A stretch of DNA of 9,419 bases, taken from the NCBI GenBank assembly GCA_004282995.1, contig SHLU01000081.1:1-9419 (forward strand), given 5' to 3'. This stretch comes from Sphingomonadaceae bacterium (lineage in GTDB: Bacteria > Pseudomonadota > Alphaproteobacteria > Sphingomonadales > Sphingomonadaceae). The position numbers and the translations under genes are program-made. A model generated the notes under the pieces. It did no database searches and had not been told where the DNA came from. It saw only the letters and a program-made list of their open reading frames with translations. Positions 5,869 to 9,419 of the stretch are shown in pieces (the first letter of the stretch is position 1; each line of letters starts with the position of its first letter).

Positions 5869-7190
5869 GCTTCAAACCGCTTGAGGAAGCTTTGGTATCG
5901 TGCCTGGACGTCCTCGAGCGCCGGACCTGACAGTTCGAGTTCGGCCTGCTGGTACAGTCGCTCGCCTTCGCGCCTAAGGGTCTGCAGGCGGCTGATGTCA
6001 TTACAGCCAATTCCGGCATTGTAGATCACATCGTAGGTGACGCGGGCCGCGGTCGGACTGGTGGCGACGGCTGAACGCATTGCGCCGAAACCGCGCGCAA
6101 CATAGTGATCGAAATCGTCATCCAGCAGGATCAGTCGGTCCTCGTCCGCGTTATCCGCGTCGCCGAATTTGCGCGTCAGGTCGCGCCGGGCAAGCTCGGC
6201 AGTGGCCGAACCCAGCCAGTGGATCGTGGTAATAGCGGTGAACGGATCGTTGATCCCGGGCGACAGCGCCCGCAGGCCGATTTCAACAAGCTCGTCGATC
6301 AGGAAATGCAGGTCCTGCGCAGGTGTGCGCATCCCGCCGAGGGTAAAGCAGGCACGGATGCTCTCGTCATGCCTCTCATCGAGTTCATCGTCCTCTGCCC
6401 AATAGGCGAGCGGGACATGCGGGTGGACGAATTCCCCGGTTCGCACACCAAGCTTGATATGGCCATTGGCCTCGGTTGCGATCCTCTCGAGGCGGTCAAA
6501 ATCGATCCGCTGGACATAGCCGACGGTATCGGAATCGACCGGACGACCGTAGGGCACCTCGGAATCGGTTGCGCCCATGACCTTCTCGGGAAACAGCTGT
6601 TTGATATCATCGATCAGTCGCTGCCCGATCCCTTTCAGAACCGAGTTGATGCGGATCGAAGCGGGGATGTGATTGAGGAAGAATACCAGCACCGCGATGG
6701 AGGCGGCCATCAGGATATAGGCCGTGAGCAGCGACAGCTGGGGGACAAAAGCTGCGGATTCGCCAGCCACGCTCAGGTCAAGCAAGACCCTTTCTTCGCC
6801 AGTCCGGACCGCGCGCAATACTGTAAGTGCGTAAACGAACGTACCAATGAACGTCGCCAGGCTGAACTGGTTGCCGCGGTCCTCCATGAAATTGGTCAGC
6901 AGGCGCGGTCCGTAATTTCCGCTGGCATAGGCAACGGCCGCTATGGTGATCGAGAATACCGTCGATGCCACCCCGATCATCGAACCGGCGATGACGGTCA
7001 GCATATTGGTCGCGCCCGCGGGGCGGGCGGGCTGGATCCATTCCACCGTGCTCAGTCGCTCGGACCAGCCGATGCGGTCGAGATGGATCGTCAGCGAAGC
7101 AAGCAGCACTGCGGTCAGAGCGAACAGCGCCGGATAGAACCAATAGCTTGCGTTGACTGCCTGCCAGGCGGCTTTCACTCGGCCCCACAT
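5865..7190 (-). CDS. DUF2254 family membrane protein
   Basis: A 441-residue predicted inner-membrane protein. Four helices occupy the N-terminal half: about 17-36, 62-88 (TNMLTVIAGSMIGVASTVFS), 111-128 and 149-173. A soluble region of about 265 residues follows. The diagnostic DUF2254 segments are SASTVFSI-like sequence after helix 2, FSLATFIGTFVYALTVLRAV (109-128), and FLIDELVEIGLRALSPGIND (296-315) continuing PFTAIT. No function is established for the family that I know of. Length and layout look complete. The start ATG 7190 has a G-run about 9 nt upstream. It follows nadA on the same strand after 63 bp, so cotranscription is possible. Its TAA stop overlaps the TAG of the EamA permease gene. 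Confidence 0.92.
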   Translation of the reverse strand: MWGRVKAAWQAVNASYWFYPALFALTAVLLASLTIHLDRIGWSERLSTVEWIQPARPAGATNMLTVIAGSMIGVASTVFSITIAAVAYASGNYGPRLLTNFMEDRGNQFSLATFIGTFVYALTVLRAVRTGEERVLLDLSVAGESAAFVPQLSLLTAYILMAASIAVLVFFLNHIPASIRINSVLKGIGQRLIDDIKQLFPEKVMGATDSEVPYGRPVDSDTVGYVQRIDFDRLERIATEANGHIKLGVRTGEFVHPHVPLAYWAEDDELDERHDESIRACFTLGGMRTPAQDLHFLIDELVEIGLRALSPGINDPFTAITTIHWLGSATAELARRDLTRKFGDADNADEDRLILLDDDFDHYVARGFGAMRSAVATSPTAARVTYDVIYNAGIGCNDISRLQTLRREGERLYQQAELELSGPALEDVQARYQSFLKRFEA

Positions 7191-7253
7191 CGTATCGAAC
7201 CCCCTGTTGCCTGGTTTACGAACGCACGAAGGGGCAAAGGGTTGCGGGGCGTG

Positions 7254-8282
7254 TTAGTCGCCGCTCGGGATTTCTTCTTCCGGCACATCTTCGATCTGCA
7301 CTGTGCCAATATCTCCCTTGCCGACGCTGGCGCTGGCCATTTCCAGCATCCGGTCGAGGCTTTTCTTGGCTTCGAGGCGCAAGCCTTCCTCGATTTCGAT
7401 ACGCGGTTCGAGATCGCGCAATGCGGTGTAGAGTTTTTCGAGCGTGTTGAGCGCCATGTAGGGGCAGATATTGCAGCTGCAGTTGCCGTCCGCACCCGGC
7501 GCACCAATGAAGTTCTTTTCCGGCAGCGCCTTTTCCATCTGGTGGATGATGTGCGGCTCGGTCGCCACGATCAGCGTATCGCCTTCGAAATCCGACGCGA
7601 ATTTGAGGATGCCGCTGGTCGATCCGACGTAATCGGCATGTTCAATGATCGAAGGCGGGCATTCGGGGTGGGCAGCGATCGGCGCACCAGGGTGCTTTTG
7701 CTGCAGCTTGAGCAGCTCGGTTTCGCTAAAGGCTTCGTGAACGATACACACGCCCGGCCACAGCAGCATCTCGCGATCGAACTTGCGGGACAGGTATCCG
7801 CCCAGGTGCCTGTCCGGTCCGAAGATGATCTTCTGATCCTTCGGAATCTGCTGCAGGATCGTTTCGGCGCTGGAACTGGTGACGATCACGTCGCTCAGCG
7901 CTTTCACCTCGGTCGAGCAGTTGATGTAAGTCAGCGCGATGTGATCAGGGTGGGCTTCGCGGAACTTACGGAATTTCTCCGGCGGACAGCTGTCTTCCAG
8001 GCTGCACCCGGCATCCATGTCGGGCAGGACCACGATCTTTTTCGGGCTGAGAATCTTGGCGGTGTCGGCCATGAACTTGACCCCGCAAAATGCGATCACG
8101 TCGGCATCGGTCTCCGCCGCCATCTGCGACAGCTGTAGTGAATCGCCGACATAATCGGCCAGGTCCTGGATATCGGGCGTCTGGTAATAATGCGCCAGGA
8201 TCACCGCATTGCGCTCCTTGCGCAGGCGGTCGATCTCGGCCAGCAGGTCATCGCCCGTGGGCAGTCTGGTTTCAGCGGTCAT
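7254..8282 (-). CDS. nadA: quinolinate synthase NadA
   Basis: A 342-residue quinolinate synthase. It condenses iminoaspartate with dihydroxyacetone phosphate to quinolinate, the second step of de novo NAD synthesis from aspartate, using an oxygen-sensitive [4Fe-4S] cluster in the cytoplasm. Family marks: ILAHYYQ (28-34, active-site H31 and Y33), DSLQLSQ (47-53) and FCGVKFMADTAKIL (65-78). Cluster-ligand candidates are C93 in DAGCSLEDSC, C179 in WPGVCIVHE and C273 in the NCSCNICPYM segment (267-276). Also present are PDRHLGGYL (156-164) and AHPECPP (204-210). Length is normal. The last dozen residues form a variable acidic tail. The start ATG has only a weak GGGA upstream. The usual partners nadB and nadC are not in the window. 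DUF2254 lies 63 bp downstream on the same strand. Confidence 0.97.
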   Translation of the reverse strand: MTAETRLPTGDDLLAEIDRLRKERNAVILAHYYQTPDIQDLADYVGDSLQLSQMAAETDADVIAFCGVKFMADTAKILSPKKIVVLPDMDAGCSLEDSCPPEKFRKFREAHPDHIALTYINCSTEVKALSDVIVTSSSAETILQQIPKDQKIIFGPDRHLGGYLSRKFDREMLLWPGVCIVHEAFSETELLKLQQKHPGAPIAAHPECPPSIIEHADYVGSTSGILKFASDFEGDTLIVATEPHIIHQMEKALPEKNFIGAPGADGNCSCNICPYMALNTLEKLYTALRDLEPRIEIEEGLRLEAKKSLDRMLEMASASVGKGDIGTVQIEDVPEEEIPSGD

Positions 8283-8372
8283 GGCGCATCCCGTAAGCGT
8301 TGGCAGTTAGATATCCTATAGCCAGAACGGTCGTGATGGCGAGTGCGTTCCGGGAAGCATGGGTTGCGCAAT

Positions 8373-9143
8373 TTACAAAATGCCGGGTGGGAGGAAGGCG
8401 TGTGGGGGCCTTTCAGCACCGGGCGTACCTGCGACATGGTCTGCCGCAAAATTTATCGCCCAATCGGTATTTGCAATCGCTTCGCCGATAGCCAGCGCGG
8501 CGAGCGGAATGGCGAGGGTCCACCACCAGGCGTGATGGACGCGGCCGTTGCGGCGTTTGTCAGCAATCATCCCGATGACGGGGAATACCATCGCGGCGAG
8601 AAAGACCACGAGGAAGGTATAAGGGATCGTGAAGGGCAGCGGCAGCAGCCGGGCAAGCCCTGGGGCGGCAACCGTTGCCATGGCGCCGAACATCAGCCGG
8701 CGATGCCAATCGGTCTGTCTCCGCCTGGCAAGGGCCCAGACTGCCAGGGCGGCAAAGGCCAATATATGCGCAATATTGACGAACAGGAATTCGGCCTGTC
8801 CAAAAAAGAACGGTCCGCCAAGCACCTGGAGCGTCACGAAAGTGAGCGTAACCGCGAGCACGACCATCGTCGGGATAAAGACCAGCGCAAGTTTGCCCAT
8901 GCGGCGATGGAGCGCAATATTGCCCCGGAATATTGCGGTATTCTGCGCCACATACAAGGCGGTCCAGCCCAGGAAGGTCAGGCCGTGGACATGGTAGAGC
9001 CAGGGCACATTGAATGTCGACCGGCCCAGCGCGGCATTAAGACCGAAACCGCCAACAACCGTAGCCGCCATGACACAGGCCATGATGAAGAAGAACCGTG
9101 CTTCGCGTTGCGCTACATTGCGATCAATTGCCCTGGTAGCCAC
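8373..9143 (-). CDS. seven-helix, histidine-rich membrane protein, unknown function
   Basis: A 256-residue protein from a GTG start at 9143. Seven hydrophobic segments lie at about 17-35, 48-68, 84-106, 117-139, 148-168, 173-194 and 206-226. Histidines recur at or near helix ends: WLYHVHG (48-54), LHRRMG (78-83), H126, DWHRRLM (145-151) and RVHHAWWW (201-208). The repeated HRR pattern after helix ends is seen in uncharacterised proteobacterial membrane proteins, and I know no named function. Metal or haem binding is a guess. The GTG has a strong GGAGG 7 nt upstream. Longer in-frame ATG starts at 9188, 9254 and 9275 lack such a site, and the last two would overlap the preceding gene. The preceding gene on the same strand ends 67 bp upstream. 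Another possible label is a DUF2306-like membrane protein, with low certainty. Confidence 0.7.
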   Translation of the reverse strand: MATRAIDRNVAQREARFFFIMACVMAATVVGGFGLNAALGRSTFNVPWLYHVHGLTFLGWTALYVAQNTAIFRGNIALHRRMGKLALVFIPTMVVLAVTLTFVTLQVLGGPFFFGQAEFLFVNIAHILAFAALAVWALARRRQTDWHRRLMFGAMATVAAPGLARLLPLPFTIPYTFLVVFLAAMVFPVIGMIADKRRNGRVHHAWWWTLAIPLAALAIGEAIANTDWAINFAADHVAGTPGAERPPHAFLPPGIL

Positions 9144-9150
9144 CGCTTTT

Positions 9151-9155
9151 CCTCC
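9151..9155 (-). promoter_or_regulatory. Shine-Dalgarno site selecting the GTG start at 9143
   Basis: On the minus strand a G-rich run ending GGAGG (9155 to 9151) is followed by 7 nt and then GTG at 9143-9141. It is the clearest ribosome site for this gene. It argues for a 256-residue product beginning VATRAIDRNVAQREARFFF rather than a longer form with an odd Trp/Asp/Gly-containing extension. Confidence 0.75.
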
Positions 9156-9210
9156 CCCATCAGTCCAGCGATCCGCCAAGTCTAACATCGCGGGTGCGAT
9201 GAGCAATACT

Positions 9211-9419
9211 CTAGCTGTCGGCCTCACCGTCGAAACGGACCACAACTTTGACATCGCCAAAACCTGCAACCTCAAGCGGAATGGCGAGATTCTGCGTAAT
9301 GGCTTGCCGTGCGGCGTCGCGGGCCAGCTTCATCAACACCGGGTTGGTGGCCTGCTTGCGCGCCTCGCGCTCGGCGAGCTGGGTGTTGTCGCGTGTCAGC
9401 GCGTCCTGCGCTTCACGAG
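9211..9419 (-). CDS. C-terminal part of a protein, possibly DUF4230 family (start beyond window)
   Basis: Reading leftward, 68 complete codons plus two bases of another end at TAG 9213-9211. The fragment starts REAQDALTRDNTQLAEREAR, a charged and probably helical stretch. It then runs NPVLMKLARDAARQAI, a likely helix, and TQNLAIPLEVAGFGDVKVVV, ending VRFDGEADS. A helix pair followed by a GF-x-x-V-x-V-x-V strand near the end resembles the C-terminus of sphingomonad DUF4230 proteins, which are membrane-anchored and of unknown role. The match is from memory of the pattern and rests on under 70 residues. It lies upstream of the histidine-rich membrane-protein gene on the same strand with a 67-bp gap, so they may share a transcript. 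Confidence 0.5.
   Translation of the reverse strand, partial: REAQDALTRDNTQLAEREARKQATNPVLMKLARDAARQAITQNLAIPLEVAGFGDVKVVVRFDGEADS

Noticed and set aside
7201..7234. CCCCT...AGGGG inverted repeat between nadA and the DUF2254 gene
   Set aside because: Only 5 bp with a loop of about 24 nt, and no U-tract on either strand. Likely chance in GC-rich DNA.
6105..8138. A long open frame of 677 codons on the plus strand, antisense to the DUF2254 gene and nadA
   Set aside because: It covers two well-supported genes in opposite orientation and the gap between them. Its translation has no recognisable domain, and long antisense frames are common in high-GC DNA with strong codon bias.
8283..8372. Gap of about 90 bp upstream of nadA, inspected for a promoter, terminator or NAD-related regulatory element
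   Set aside because: A TATAGGATATC-like stretch could be part of a promoter, but no convincing -35 partner, repeat or riboswitch-like structure is visible.

Overview
The window reads like chromosomal DNA from an alphaproteobacterium of the Sphingomonadales, most likely Erythrobacteraceae. This is an inference from high GC, alphaproteobacterial-looking protein sequences and tight gene packing; there is no rRNA or other taxonomic marker. I see no tRNA, rRNA, CRISPR array, insertion sequence, integrase or phage gene. No gene-free stretch exceeds about 110 bp.

Layout, left to right. (1) An MFS transporter, cut by the left edge, reads leftward. It is divergent from a small SAM-dependent methyltransferase of the phospholipid N-methyltransferase type that starts at TTG. 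(2) A polytopic membrane protein (GPDPase-membrane-domain-like) reads leftward and is divergent from lipB, the octanoyltransferase of lipoate synthesis. lipB is coupled by an ATGA overlap to a small acidic lipoprotein. (3) A leftward pair, an old yellow enzyme flavin reductase followed 5 nt later by a divergent CitE/HpcH-family lyase, meets the lipoprotein gene tail to tail. (4) An EamA/DMT permease diverges from the flavin reductase across a 60-bp gap that holds a candidate dyad operator. (5) A leftward series fills the right half: a partial gene (possibly DUF4230), a seven-helix histidine-rich membrane protein with a GTG start, nadA (quinolinate synthase) and a DUF2254 membrane protein. The DUF2254 gene meets the permease gene tail to tail.

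Most of this is housekeeping and envelope metabolism: lipoylation, NAD synthesis, lipid methylation, transport and redox. The least explained parts are the CitE-like protein with altered metal-site residues in an operon with a flavin reductase, the lipoprotein tied to lipB, and the histidine-rich membrane protein. Nothing seen amounts to a convincing new multi-gene system such as a defence island or mobile element.
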